Shown here: one piece after another, positions 26,041-34,453 of the stretch | Layout of the letters: the number at the start of each line of letters is the position of its first letter | How positions within the stretch are numbered: the first letter of the stretch is position 1 | Assembly: GCA_963799975.1 (NCBI GenBank) | Contig: CAWCZF010000006.1 | Coordinates: 4,154,001 to 4,218,000, forward strand | Length of the DNA: 64,000 bases | From: Actinoallomurus sp963799975 | GTDB taxonomy: Bacteria > Actinomycetota > Actinomycetes > Streptosporangiales > Streptosporangiaceae | Direction of reading: 5' to 3' | Translations under genes and position numbers: made by a program | The notes under the pieces: generated by a model | Seen by the model: only the letters and a program-made list of their open reading frames with translations | What the model was told of the DNA's origin: nothing | The model's database searches: none

Positions 26041-26865
26041 TTGTCGATATCGGGCGAAATACGGCAACAGGTCACAGGCGTGATCGAGATCTCGGTGGAG
26101 GCGCGCAACTCCGTCGAAGAGGCCGCCGAACTCCTCGACGCGGCGGCCGAGCACCTGACCGCCGTGCTCGACGCCTCCCGCGATCCCAAGGCCGCGCAGG
26201 CCGTACGCTCACTCCTCCTCGCGCGCGAGCGCCTCGCCGAGATCTCCGGCCTGTTCGGCTGGGTCGCGGACGCACTGCCCGGCTTCCTCGCCAGCCTCCG
26301 CCAGGCCCCCGGCGTCGAGGCCAAGGACGGCCCCGCCGCCGCGACGTCGTACGGGCGGCAGGGCACGAGGAAGATCGCTCCGGTGGGGCGGCCCGGCGAC
26401 CGTGAGGATCACGAGACCGAGGAGCGGACCTTCAAGGCGTGGTGGGGCGGCAAGACAAGGGAGATCGCCGACGCCGGTACGGCCGAGAGCGTCATCGGGG
26501 AGGCCGCGGACCGCTTCTTCTCCGACGGGCCGCGCGGGGTCGCGATCCGCCTCGGCAACGGCGAGCGTGAGCAGGCGCCGCTGCGGATCTACATCGACAC
26601 CTCCGCCGGGCGCGCGGCCGTGTCCTGGCAGGGCTCGCCGGGCATCGAGTCCGGCGTCGACCCCGACAAGGCGCTGATCGCCGGCGACGACCCCAAGCAC
26701 CCGCCGGTGACGATCCCGGCCGAGCGCGCACGCGTCACACCGGCCACCGCGGTACGCGCCGCGCGCGAGTACGTCGAGACCGGGCAGCGCCCGACCTGCC
26801 TGAACTGGAACTTCGACCCGGCCGAGCGCCCGCGCGCCGAGGAGGAACGGGCGCCCAAGTCCTAG
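26041..26865 (+). CDS. Imm1-family immunity-like protein with helical N-terminus
   Basis: The ~274-residue protein starts at TTG 26041 with GGGAGA just upstream; no ATG or GTG suits better. Residues ~1-85 are predicted helical (VEARNSVEEAAELLDAAAEH). The C-terminal ~150 residues match the Imm1 immunity family, ending with the usual TPATAVRAAREYVETGQRP then CLNW. Imm1 proteins neutralise polymorphic toxins, among them deaminases. No toxin gene lies beside it, so it is an orphan immunity or a regulator of similar fold. It ends four bases inside the convergent LysR gene. Confidence 0.7.
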   Translation: MSISGEIRQQVTGVIEISVEARNSVEEAAELLDAAAEHLTAVLDASRDPKAAQAVRSLLLARERLAEISGLFGWVADALPGFLASLRQAPGVEAKDGPAAATSYGRQGTRKIAPVGRPGDREDHETEERTFKAWWGGKTREIADAGTAESVIGEAADRFFSDGPRGVAIRLGNGEREQAPLRIYIDTSAGRAAVSWQGSPGIESGVDPDKALIAGDDPKHPPVTIPAERARVTPATAVRAAREYVETGQRPTCLNWNFDPAERPRAEEERAPKS

Positions 26866-27788
26866 AGGGCGAGCGCCGTCGCGCGCAGCGCCTCGGCGAG
26901 GCGGGCGACCGGCTCCGGCGCCGGTCCCGGCAGCCGTGCCAGGAGCAACCGCCGCTGCTCCCGCGGCCCTCCGCGTACGGGCAGGACCGTGACGCCGGGC
27001 GGCACGGCGGTGAGCACGGCGGGCACGGTGGTCAGGCCGCAGCCCGCGGCCACGAGGGCGAGCTTGGCCAGCCAGTCGCGTGCGACGTGGGCGATGTCGG
27101 GGCGTTCGTCCAGGCCGGGCCACGCGCCCATTCCCCGCGCGTCGCCCGTGCCCCCGTACGCGCTCGTTCCCGTGCCCGCGATCCAGCGCTGTCCGTGCAG
27201 GTCGGCGACGTCGACGTAGTCGCCGCGGGCGAGGGGATGGTCGGCGGGCACGGCCACGCGCAGGCCGCGGTCGGTGAGGATCTCGGTCGTCAGCGGCGGC
27301 GTCTCGGCGTCGGGCGGCCGGAACGGCGGGGTGGAGGCGATCAGTGCCAGGTCGAGCGTGCCGGCGCGCAGGGCGCGTACGAGCGTGGGCGTGCCGCCCT
27401 CACGGCTGGTGACGGTGATGGCGGGATGCGTACGGCGCAGGGCGGCGAGGGCGCGGGGAACCAGGACGGCGCCGGCGCTGGCGAACCAGCCGAGACGGAC
27501 CGAGCCCGGCTCGCCCGGCAGCCCGGAGAGTTCGCGCGCGGCGGCGTCGATCTGGTCGACCGCCGCCGCGGCGCGACGCAGCACGATCCGCCCGGCGGCC
27601 GTCAGCCGTACGCCGTCGTGGCGGCGCTCCAGGAGGGGCGCGCCCGCCGCGCGTTCGAGCGAGGCGATCTGGCGGGACACCGCGGACTGGGTGTAGCCGA
27701 GGGCGGCGGCCGCCGCGGTGAGCGTGCCGCGCTCGGCCACCTCGCGGAACACCCGGAGCGCGGTGAGCGACGCGTCGGCGAAGGCCAT
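26862..27788 (-). CDS. LysR-family transcriptional regulator
   Basis: The 308-residue LysR protein has the winged helix (LTAAAAALGYTQSAVSRQIA, about 22-41) and an effector domain (about 92-300). It lies divergent from the SDR gene at 27885 across 96 bp, the classic arrangement for LysR control of the neighbour. Its stop overlaps the convergent Imm1-like gene by four bases (CTAG). Confidence 0.92.
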   Translation of the reverse strand: MAFADASLTALRVFREVAERGTLTAAAAALGYTQSAVSRQIASLERAAGAPLLERRHDGVRLTAAGRIVLRRAAAAVDQIDAAARELSGLPGEPGSVRLGWFASAGAVLVPRALAALRRTHPAITVTSREGGTPTLVRALRAGTLDLALIASTPPFRPPDAETPPLTTEILTDRGLRVAVPADHPLARGDYVDVADLHGQRWIAGTGTSAYGGTGDARGMGAWPGLDERPDIAHVARDWLAKLALVAAGCGLTTVPAVLTAVPPGVTVLPVRGGPREQRRLLLARLPGPAPEPVARLAEALRATALAL

Positions 27789-27884
27789 GAGGATCAGGAA
27801 TACCAGACCTGAAGAACTCTCGCTGGCCGCATGACCGATCCCCTTCTACCGTGAGTGCCTCCCCCACCATGAGGAGCACGCTTC

Positions 27885-28712
27885 ATGACCACCGAACCCA
27901 GTGTCGCCCTGGTGACCGGCGCGACGCAGGGCCTGGGCCTGGCCCTGGTCGAGGGCCTGGCCCGGCACCTGGACACCGTCTACCTGACCGGCCGCGACGC
28001 GGGCCGCGTGGCACGCGCCGCCGACGCGCTGCCCGCCCGCGTACGTGGCGAGGTCCTCGACGTCGCCGACCCCGAGGCCACCGTACGGCTCGCCGCCACG
28101 CTGGAGGAGCGGCACGGCGGCGTGGACGTGGTCTTCAACAACGCCGTCATGCGCGTCGGGCCGGGCGATGACCCGCGCGACGTCGTGGACGCCTACGTCG
28201 AGGTGAACAACTTCGGCACCACCCGGGTGATGCGGGCCTTCGCGCCGCTGTTGCGCGACGGCGGACGGCTGATCGTGGTCGCCAGCACGTTCGGCACGCT
28301 GCACTACCTGGCGCCCGTACTCCACGACCGCTTCGATGGCCTGACGTCTCTCGACGAGGTGGACGAGCAGGTCGCGGCCTGGCGCGAGGCGGTCAAGGAC
28401 GGCAGCGCGCTCGCCGGCGCGTGGCCGGGCTTCGTCAACATCCCCTCCAAGATCGCCCAGGTCGCGGCGGTGCGCGCCCTCGCCGGGCGGCGGCAGGCCG
28501 AGGACGCACGCCGCGGCGTACTCCTCGCCGCGGTCTGCCCGGGGATGATCAACACGCCGACCTCCGCCCTGTGGTGGGACGTGAGCGGCGCCCCTAGCCC
28601 GGACCAGGCGGCCGGTCCGCTCCTCGACCTGGCCCTCGGCCCCGTCGACCCCGCGCACTACGGGCAGCTCGTACGCCACGGGAAGGTTCTCCCCTGGGCT
28701 CCGTTCGGCTGA
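27885..28712 (+). CDS. Short-chain dehydrogenase-like protein lacking the catalytic Tyr
   Basis: This 275-residue protein has the SDR fold with TGATQGLG (about 11-18) and FNNAVMRVG, and resembles the carbonyl-reductase group. Where that group has YxxxK, the chain reads NIPSK with Asn185 (AAC at 28437) in place of Tyr. The Ser of the catalytic set lies in VVASTFG. Oxidoreductase activity may be reduced or the protein may have another role. It is divergent from a LysR gene that probably controls it. Its last ~119 bases overlap the convergent MFS gene. Confidence 0.88.
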   Translation: MTTEPSVALVTGATQGLGLALVEGLARHLDTVYLTGRDAGRVARAADALPARVRGEVLDVADPEATVRLAATLEERHGGVDVVFNNAVMRVGPGDDPRDVVDAYVEVNNFGTTRVMRAFAPLLRDGGRLIVVASTFGTLHYLAPVLHDRFDGLTSLDEVDEQVAAWREAVKDGSALAGAWPGFVNIPSKIAQVAAVRALAGRRQAEDARRGVLLAAVCPGMINTPTSALWWDVSGAPSPDQAAGPLLDLALGPVDPAHYGQLVRHGKVLPWAPFG

Positions 28713-29859
28713 GCGGCCGGATGCTCTCGGTGATCAGCGCGGCGAGCGCGAGGAGTACGGCCGCCGCGGTGAGCGCGCGCAGGACGGTGAACCGCTGGCC
28801 CAGGAAGCCGATGAGCGGCGGCCCGCCGAGGAAGGCGCAGTAGCCGATCGAGGAGATCACGCCGACGCGCGGTGCCGCACTGGCCGGGTCGTCGGCTCCG
28901 GCGCTCATCCCCACCGGGAACCCCAGGGAGATGCCGCCGCCCCACATCACCGCCCCGGCGAAGGCGACCGGCGTGGACGGCCCGAACACGAACAGGACGA
29001 GCCCGAGCACGGCCACCGCGGACAGGCACCGGATCACCGCAACGCGACCGTACCGGTCGAGCAGGCCGGGGCCGGCCCACCGGCCGCCCGTCATCGCGAC
29101 GAGGAACACCGCGAACCCGAGCGTGCCGACCGTGGCGGGCGCGTGGTAGCCGTCGATGAGGGCCACGCCGATCCAGTCGTTGCCGGTCCCCTCGGCGAAG
29201 GCGAACGCGAGGACGAAGAGCCCGATCAGCAACGTACGCGGCTCGGTCCAGGCACCCGCGCCGCCGACGGACGGCCCGCCGCGGTCGGGGACGAATCGGC
29301 GGACCGCCGCCGGCACCACCACGGCCACGACGAGGGCCACCCCGATCAGGTGCACGGTGACGGGTACGCGCAGGGCGACCATCGCGGCCCCGGCCAGCGC
29401 GCCGCCGACCGTACCCAGGCTGAACCCGCCGTGGAACCGGGACATGATCGAGCGCCCCAGGAGCTGTTCGACGCGCGCGCCCTGGACGTTCATGCCGACG
29501 TCCCACGCGCCGGTGGCGAACCCGGCCAGGAACAGCCCGGCCACAACGGGCGGTACGCCGGACAGGTAGCCGAGCGCGGCGACGGTCATTCCGGCGGCGA
29601 GGAGCAGCGCCATCGCCGCCACCGTGCGCCGCGAGCCGAGACGCCCGACCATCGAGCCCGCGAGCGGCAGCGCGACGGCCGAGCCCGCCGCGATCGAGAG
29701 GAGCACCAGCCCGAGCTCAGCGGGCCGCAGGTGCAGCCGGTCGCGTACCTGGGGCACGCGTGCGAACCAGCTGGCGAAGGCGAACCCGGACCCGATGAAG
29801 GCGACGTACGTGGCGCGGGCCGCGGCGCGTACCTGGGCCGGCGGGTCAGGCGGGGACAC
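28594..29859 (-). CDS. MFS transporter
   Basis: The 421-residue protein has about 12 hydrophobic helices and the MFS loop motif GRLGSRRT between helices 2 and 3. It also has DVGMNVQG and SRFHGGFSLGTVGG, typical of the FucP/YbjJ-like sugar or small-molecule exporters. The substrate is unknown. The C-terminal ~27 residues after RPLSRTEPRG are a basic Gly/Arg run that overlaps the convergent SDR gene; they may be a read-through extension. It might be co-transcribed with the alditol oxidase, whose gene lies 36 bp upstream on the same strand. Confidence 0.9.
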   Translation of the reverse strand: MSPPDPPAQVRAAARATYVAFIGSGFAFASWFARVPQVRDRLHLRPAELGLVLLSIAAGSAVALPLAGSMVGRLGSRRTVAAMALLLAAGMTVAALGYLSGVPPVVAGLFLAGFATGAWDVGMNVQGARVEQLLGRSIMSRFHGGFSLGTVGGALAGAAMVALRVPVTVHLIGVALVVAVVVPAAVRRFVPDRGGPSVGGAGAWTEPRTLLIGLFVLAFAFAEGTGNDWIGVALIDGYHAPATVGTLGFAVFLVAMTGGRWAGPGLLDRYGRVAVIRCLSAVAVLGLVLFVFGPSTPVAFAGAVMWGGGISLGFPVGMSAGADDPASAAPRVGVISSIGYCAFLGGPPLIGFLGQRFTVLRALTAAAVLLALAALITESIRPLSRTEPRGEPSRGVRAARSARGRRGRGPGRGADRPPGPG

Positions 29860-29895
29860 GGTGGGGGGACCGGCGGGCGGCCTCGGTCACCTCGG

Positions 29896-31143
29896 TCACC
29901 GGGCCACGCCTTCGACGAACCGCTCGATGTAGTCGTTGGTGAACTTGCCGCCCGGATCGTACCGGCGCATCAGGCTGTGGAAGTCACGCATCCGCGGATA
30001 CCGGTCGGCGGGCGAGACGGTGAAGAGCTTCCCCCAGTGCGGGCGCGCGTCGTACGGGGCGAGGAGTTCCTCCAGGAGCGCGATGACGGGCAGGACGGCG
30101 TCCATGTCCTTGATCCAGGTGAAGTGGACGCAGGCGGTGTCGCGGCCGTACGTGGGGCTGAGCCAGAGTTCGTCGGCCGCCACGGTGCGGATCTCGGTGA
30201 CCTGCACCACGGGGGCGACACGGTCGCGTACCGCCCAGATGGTGTGCAGGGCTTCGACGACCCGACGCCGGGGCAGCAGGAACTCGGTCTGCAACTCGAC
30301 GCCGGTGCTGTGCGTGGACTCGGGCTGGAAGTGCGGGAGCCGCTCGTGCCAGGGCCCGGGCACGCCGAGCTGCTCGGTGAACGGCGTACCGCCGTCACTG
30401 TGCATGCCCTCCTCGGCGGGGCGCGCGGTGAACCAGCTCTCCCCGGCCGGCGCGGCGTCGGCCTGGTCGTCGCGGCGCTTGATCCAGACCATCTCGAAGG
30501 CGGGCTCGCGCCAGAGCGTGAAGAGGCCGACGCTGTACGCGGCGGAGAACAGGTCGTCGAAGTGCCGGTCGATGACGTCGAAGGGGAGCTCGTAGAAGAC
30601 GTACTGCCGGACGTCGAAGGTCGGCAGCAGGTCGAGCGTCACGGTGGTGAGGACGCCGAGCGTCCCGAGGGAGACGACGGCTCCGTCGAAACCGTCGTCC
30701 TCGCGGGTCAGTTCGACCAGGTCGCCGTCGGCCGTGACCATCTCGATCGCCGAGACGGCCGTGCTCAGTGTCCCGAGGGCGTCACCGGACCCGTGCGAGC
30801 CGGTGGCGATGGCCCCGGCCACGGAGACGTGGGGAAGGGAGGCGAGGTTGGCGAGGGCGTACCCACGCTCGTGCAGGCGAGGCCCGAGCTCGGAGTACCG
30901 AACGCCGGCCGAGACCCTGGCCGTGGCGGCGCCCCCGTCGATCTCGAACGTGTCCGGCAGCCCGTCGACGGAGACCAGCGCCTCGGGCGTGTCGGCGATG
31001 TCGTTGAACGAGTGCGCCGAGCCGAGCGCGCGAACCTTGCGCGCCTTCGCCACCAGGCCGCGCAGCTCGTCCACCGAGGTGGGCCGCAGCAACACCTCCG
31101 CCGCGAACGTGACACTTTGCGCCCAGTTGGTCGTCTCGCCCAT
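29896..31143 (-). CDS. aldO: Alditol (xylitol) oxidase, FAD-dependent
   Basis: The 415-residue flavoprotein belongs to the vanillyl-alcohol-oxidase fold: a FAD-binding PP-loop with RALGSAHSFNDIA, where His is the covalent FAD ligand site of the family, ASLPHVSVAGAIATGSHGSG, and the C-terminal cap ending YDPGGKFTNDYIERF. The N-terminus TNWAQSVTF is that of actinomycete alditol oxidases, which oxidise xylitol and sorbitol at C1 with oxygen and release hydrogen peroxide. The ATG at 31143 is chosen on this likeness. The MFS gene downstream may transport the polyol (inference). Confidence 0.85.
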   Translation of the reverse strand: MGETTNWAQSVTFAAEVLLRPTSVDELRGLVAKARKVRALGSAHSFNDIADTPEALVSVDGLPDTFEIDGGAATARVSAGVRYSELGPRLHERGYALANLASLPHVSVAGAIATGSHGSGDALGTLSTAVSAIEMVTADGDLVELTREDDGFDGAVVSLGTLGVLTTVTLDLLPTFDVRQYVFYELPFDVIDRHFDDLFSAAYSVGLFTLWREPAFEMVWIKRRDDQADAAPAGESWFTARPAEEGMHSDGGTPFTEQLGVPGPWHERLPHFQPESTHSTGVELQTEFLLPRRRVVEALHTIWAVRDRVAPVVQVTEIRTVAADELWLSPTYGRDTACVHFTWIKDMDAVLPVIALLEELLAPYDARPHWGKLFTVSPADRYPRMRDFHSLMRRYDPGGKFTNDYIERFVEGVAR

Positions 31144-31288
31144 GGACACCCCGTCTCTTGCCCCTATCAGGCAACATATCCGGCGCGGCCACCCCGAGGC
31201 TGACGGGCGGGCCTGCCGAGAGTCATGAAGCCTGACAACACGCACGAGGCGCGCCCGGCGATCGCGCCCCACCGGGCAGGGCGTTCCG

Positions 31289-31583
31289 CTAGTCCACGAC
31301 GGCGCCGGCGGTCAGGTTGGCGATCGCTCCCGTCATCGTCCGCGCGCGGTCGGAGGCGGCGAACGCGGCGTACTCGGCGACGTCCTCGGGGGTCGGCAGG
31401 CGACCGAGGAGGGTGCCCCGCGCCTCGAGACCGGCGAGCCCCTCGTCGGTGGTCGTGCCGGCACGTGCGGCCATCCCGCCGAATGCCTCGGTGGCGTGCG
31501 AGCTGCCCACAGACGCCGGGATCGCGTGCGGGCGCAGGCAGGCCACTCGGACTCCGCCCGGGGCGAGCTCGCGCCACCCGTAC
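31289..31583 (-). pseudogene. SDR C-terminal remnant
   Basis: About 98 residues read as the tail of a short-chain dehydrogenase: ELAPGGVRVACLRPHAIP (the strand after YxxxK), a helix region, TPEDVAEYAAFAASDRA and TGAIANLTAGAVVD. The cofactor site and the catalytic residues are missing. It joins directly, in a different frame, to the start of an IS30-like transposase, so the 5' part was probably removed by that element. Confidence 0.7.
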
Positions 31584-31688
31584 GCCCGTGGCACGATTCA
31601 CCCCGACTGCCCGAGCAGCCCCCGAGATACTGCCGTTCTCCCGATCCAGTGCCTCGAAGAACCTCGCCTTCAGGACCTCAAAACCCAT
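31584..31688 (-). mobile_element. IS30-family transposase N-terminal remnant
   Basis: The first ~35 residues from ATG 31688, MGFEVLKARFFEALDRENG then ISGAARAVGVNRATG, match the N-terminal helix-turn-helix of actinomycete IS30-type transposases. The remaining transposase is absent; the sequence switches to the SDR remnant at about 31,583. The ATG lies within a hairpin arm (31687-31731). Not functional. Confidence 0.6.
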
Positions 31689-31731
31689 GATCCCCGCAAC
31701 TCCCTGAAGATCAGGATGTTGCGGGGATCAT
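31687..31731 (-). terminator. 14-bp inverted repeat, likely terminator of the DUF6801 gene
   Basis: The arms 31687-31700 and 31718-31731 are perfect complements around a 17-nt loop. On the minus strand the hairpin lies 44 bp after the DUF6801 gene stop and is followed by GGGTTTTG. It also covers the start codon of the IS30 remnant, so it may once have screened that gene from read-through translation. Confidence 0.55.
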
Positions 31732-31774
31732 TAGAACCCGCCGGGCGTCGCGGGGCCGTTCGGGGTGGCGGGGG

Positions 31775-32293
31775 TCAGTGCACGGTGAGGGTCTCGGCCA
31801 CCGGGCGGGGGGCGTTCGGGGTGCAGGGGATCGTGAGGGTGCCCAGGAGCGTCACGGTCGCCTTGACGGTGACGTTGGCGCCCTGGAACTGGTCGGTGCC
31901 GGCCTTCGTCGGGGTCCAGTTCCCGGCCAGGTCACCGGTGATCGGCTGGTTCGCGGGGACCGAGCCGCCGCTTCCGGCCACCTGGAACGTGGCCGCCTGG
32001 GCGCCGCTCGCGTCGATGTTGGCGGTCGCGGTCCAGGACTTGATGGCCAGCGGCGCGGACAGGCTCAGGTTGGAGATGTGCAGGGCGAAGTGCGTCGAGG
32101 TACCCGTGGTGGTCGGGTTGGGCGAGGCGGTCAGCGACCCGGTGATCGTGACGGCCTGCGCCCCCGACAGCGGGATGTTGCAGGTGTAGGAGGCGGAGAA
32201 CGCGGAGGCGTGGGCGGGCGCCTGGAGGATGAGGCCGCCGAGGGCGGCCGCTGCGGAGACGGTGACGGCGCGCCTGGCGAGGGACCCGTTCAT
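31775..32293 (-). CDS. Secreted DUF6801-type protein
   Basis: The 172-residue protein has a Sec signal peptide (about 1-29, ending APAHASAF) and a beta-rich mature part beginning SASYTCNIPLSG, which fits DUF6801 exported proteins of actinomycetes. Cys residues near each end could pair. The function is unknown; a cell-envelope place is likely. AAGGAG precedes the ATG. A motif just upstream is shared with the lysozyme gene. Confidence 0.8.
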   Translation of the reverse strand: MNGSLARRAVTVSAAAALGGLILQAPAHASAFSASYTCNIPLSGAQAVTITGSLTASPNPTTTGTSTHFALHISNLSLSAPLAIKSWTATANIDASGAQAATFQVAGSGGSVPANQPITGDLAGNWTPTKAGTDQFQGANVTVKATVTLLGTLTIPCTPNAPRPVAETLTVH

Positions 32294-32326
32294 CGTGTTG
32301 CTCCTTCCATCTCGGGCGACGGAGGT

Positions 32327-32350
32327 TTTCTTGACCCGAGTCCTTTACTT
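32327..32350 (-). promoter_or_regulatory. Upstream motif of DUF6801 gene, shared with lysozyme gene
   Basis: Read on the minus strand this contains GTAAAGGACTCGGGTCAAGA, nearly the same as the motif before the GH25 lysozyme at 19834-19858. It lies about 40 bp before the ATG. A common regulator or a common promoter element is possible. Confidence 0.3.
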
Positions 32351-32538
32351 ATCCGTAATGAGGCGGTCATGGGTCAACTTACTCATGAGGAAGTTTCATG
32401 TTTTGCCCGTACGGGCCGCCAAGGCCGCTGCACCAGGTCGGCAAACAACTGAAAACCAACATTCGGCACGGAAGGTGTCTTTTGCTCCGTTAAGGTGCTA
32501 CCCCGTACACCCGGGGCCGCCGATACGCCGGAGGACAC

Positions 32539-33330
32539 GTGCGCCTTTCCGTGGTCATCACCAGCCTCGCCGTGCTCGCGGTCACCTCCGCCACCGCGTC
32601 CGGGTGCGGGTCGTCGAAGGCGGACGACCGCAAGGTCGCCGACGCGTCGCGGGCGCCGAGGGCGACGCCGACACCGCACAAGGTCGTCGTGATGATCGAC
32701 CACAAGAAGCGCACCGAGACCATGACCACCGCCGGGACCGTACGGGCGGTCCTCACGCAGGTGGGCGTCCAGCTCGGTCCGCACGACCTGGTCACCCCGC
32801 CCGCCGACGCCGCTCCGGCCCCGACCATCAAGATCCTCCGGCTGCTGTCCGACCCGGTGACCAAGGTCGTCCCGATTCCGCCGCCGGTCGTACGGAAGAA
32901 GAGCAGTAAGGTTCCCGCCTACAGCGAGAGGGTGGTGCGGAAGGGCCGCGCCGGCCTCAAGCAGGTACGCACCGCGTACGTCCTGCGGCACGGCAAGAAG
33001 GTCAAGGCCGTCATCGCGCAGCGGACCAAACGCAAGCCGGTGTCGCGGATCCTCGCGGTCGGGCCGCAGCCGTCCGGTGTCGGCGCGGCCGCCCGGCTCA
33101 ACTGGAGCGGGCTGGCGCGGTGTGAGTCGGGCGGCAACCCGCGCGCGGTCAACCCGGCCGGGTACTACGGGCTGTACCAGTTCAACCGGCAGACGTGGGC
33201 GTCGGTCGGCGGTTCGGGGCTGCCGAGCCAGGCGTCCGCCGCCGAGCAGACGTACCGCGCCCAGCTCCTCTACAACCGGGTGGGCGGCCGCTGGCAGGGC
33301 CAGTGGCCGAACTGCGGCCGCTACCTCTGA
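32539..33330 (+). CDS. Resuscitation-promoting factor, RpfB-like
   Basis: The 263-residue exported protein has a signal sequence with a possible lipobox (TASGC, about 19-23), one DUF348 ubiquitin-like repeat (about 46-100), a G5 domain (about 115-180) and the lysozyme-like Rpf domain (about 186-263). The Rpf domain shows LARCESGGNP with catalytic Glu196, YYGLYQFN and WQGQWPNC. Rpf enzymes cleave peptidoglycan and promote regrowth of dormant cells. RpfB usually has three DUF348 repeats, so this is a short form. The GTG start has GGAGG upstream. Confidence 0.9.
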   Translation: MRLSVVITSLAVLAVTSATASGCGSSKADDRKVADASRAPRATPTPHKVVVMIDHKKRTETMTTAGTVRAVLTQVGVQLGPHDLVTPPADAAPAPTIKILRLLSDPVTKVVPIPPPVVRKKSSKVPAYSERVVRKGRAGLKQVRTAYVLRHGKKVKAVIAQRTKRKPVSRILAVGPQPSGVGAAARLNWSGLARCESGGNPRAVNPAGYYGLYQFNRQTWASVGGSGLPSQASAAEQTYRAQLLYNRVGGRWQGQWPNCGRYL

Positions 33331-33450
33331 CGGCGCGGGTCCTGGACCGCACGTAGCACGGACCCGGTCTCCCCGGGCGCGAACATCTCCCCTTCAACGG
33401 GCATCTCAACCAGTACGTTCAGCTCCGAACCGCCCGATTGGAGGCAGAAG

Positions 33451-34065
33451 ATGGCGCGTACTCCCGCCGTCCTGTCCGCCGTCTTCGCCATGGCCGCCCT
33501 GTCCCTCACCGGGTGCCGTGCCACCACCACGACCGCCGGGGCGTCCTCCCCGGCGAGCGTAGCGCCCCCGGCCGTATCCCCCACCGCCTCCGCGCCCGCC
33601 TCCGGGGCGACGCCCGTACCGGTGAAGGTCTCCCCCCCGATCCCGCCCCCGGCCGTGACGCCCCGCTGCGGCACCCCGCAGCTCCGCGCCCAGCTCGCCG
33701 AGCCCGACGGCGCCGCCGGCAACCGCTACCAGAAGCTCACCCTGCACAACGTGGGCGCCGCCTGCCGGATGTGGGGCTGGGTGAGTCTCCAGCTGGAAGG
33801 TCCCGGCGTCGGGCTGGTCCCCACCTCCGTGGCGCACACGGGCACGCCGACCGCCTTCACCCTCGCGAGCGGCGGCACCGCGAGCACGCTCCTGCACTGG
33901 AACGTCGTGCCCACGGGCAGCGAGCCGACGAGCAGCGACTGCGAACCCGTGGCCTCCCAGCTCCGCGTCTACCCTCCCGGCCAGTCGACCGCCCGCGTCC
34001 CCGCCTGGACGTATGGCCCGGTGTGCGGCCACGGCCAGTTCGACGTCGCGCCGATGGCCCCCTGA
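33451..34065 (+). CDS. DUF4232 lipoprotein
   Basis: The 204-residue protein has a lipoprotein signal (lipobox LTGC, Cys22), a Pro/Ala/Ser/Val-rich linker (about 23-70) and a DUF4232 beta-sandwich (about 72-200) starting RCGTPQLRAQL with further Cys residues that could bridge. It should be anchored on the outer face of the membrane. The function is unknown. GGAGG precedes the ATG. Confidence 0.85.
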   Translation: MARTPAVLSAVFAMAALSLTGCRATTTTAGASSPASVAPPAVSPTASAPASGATPVPVKVSPPIPPPAVTPRCGTPQLRAQLAEPDGAAGNRYQKLTLHNVGAACRMWGWVSLQLEGPGVGLVPTSVAHTGTPTAFTLASGGTASTLLHWNVVPTGSEPTSSDCEPVASQLRVYPPGQSTARVPAWTYGPVCGHGQFDVAPMAP

Positions 34066-34162
34066 GCACGGCACTCGGGACTCCCCCATAAGTGGGACGA
34101 CCCGCCGTCGCCGCAGGCCCTACGCTGGACCGCATCGGCCGACGTACGCGCAGGGAGCTGGC

Positions 34163-34453
34163 ATGATGAGGCGGCTCGGGGTCGCGGGCACGCATGGCGG
34201 CGTCGTACGTGCTCGTGACGGCCGCGGCCTGCGCAAGGCCCGGCCGCCTGGCTCGCCACGCGGCGACGACGGCTTCGACCCCGGCCGGGTCGCGGACCGG
34301 CACGGCGTGGGGCCGGCCCTGATGCGCGAGCGGATCGAGGAGTTCGGCGGCCGGTTCGACCTCATGAGCCGGCCCGGCGCGGGCACGAGCGTACGCGCCC
34401 GGCCGCCGTCGCCCGAGCGCGCGCCGGCCGCCGTCGCCGGGGAGATCTCGTGA
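34163..34453 (+). pseudogene. Histidine-kinase C-terminal remnant upstream of NarL regulator
   Basis: A 96-codon frame with a good AGGGAG site keeps only the last part of a NarL-type sensor kinase ATPase: GDDGFDPGRVADRHG, similar to the D-x-G-x-G box, then LMRERIEEFGGRFDLMSRPG and AGTSVRARP. The sensor, dimerisation helix with its His and most of the ATP site are gone. Its stop still overlaps the GTG of the response regulator by four bases, so it may be kept only for translation coupling. Confidence 0.65.

Noticed and set aside
29143..31203. Open frame of about 686 codons on the plus strand
   Set aside because: Antisense to the MFS and alditol oxidase genes, both of which show full family motifs.
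32340..32538. Possible c-di-AMP (ydaO-type) riboswitch before the Rpf gene
   Set aside because: Such elements often precede rpf genes in actinomycetes, but the conserved pairing blocks were not found in this leader.
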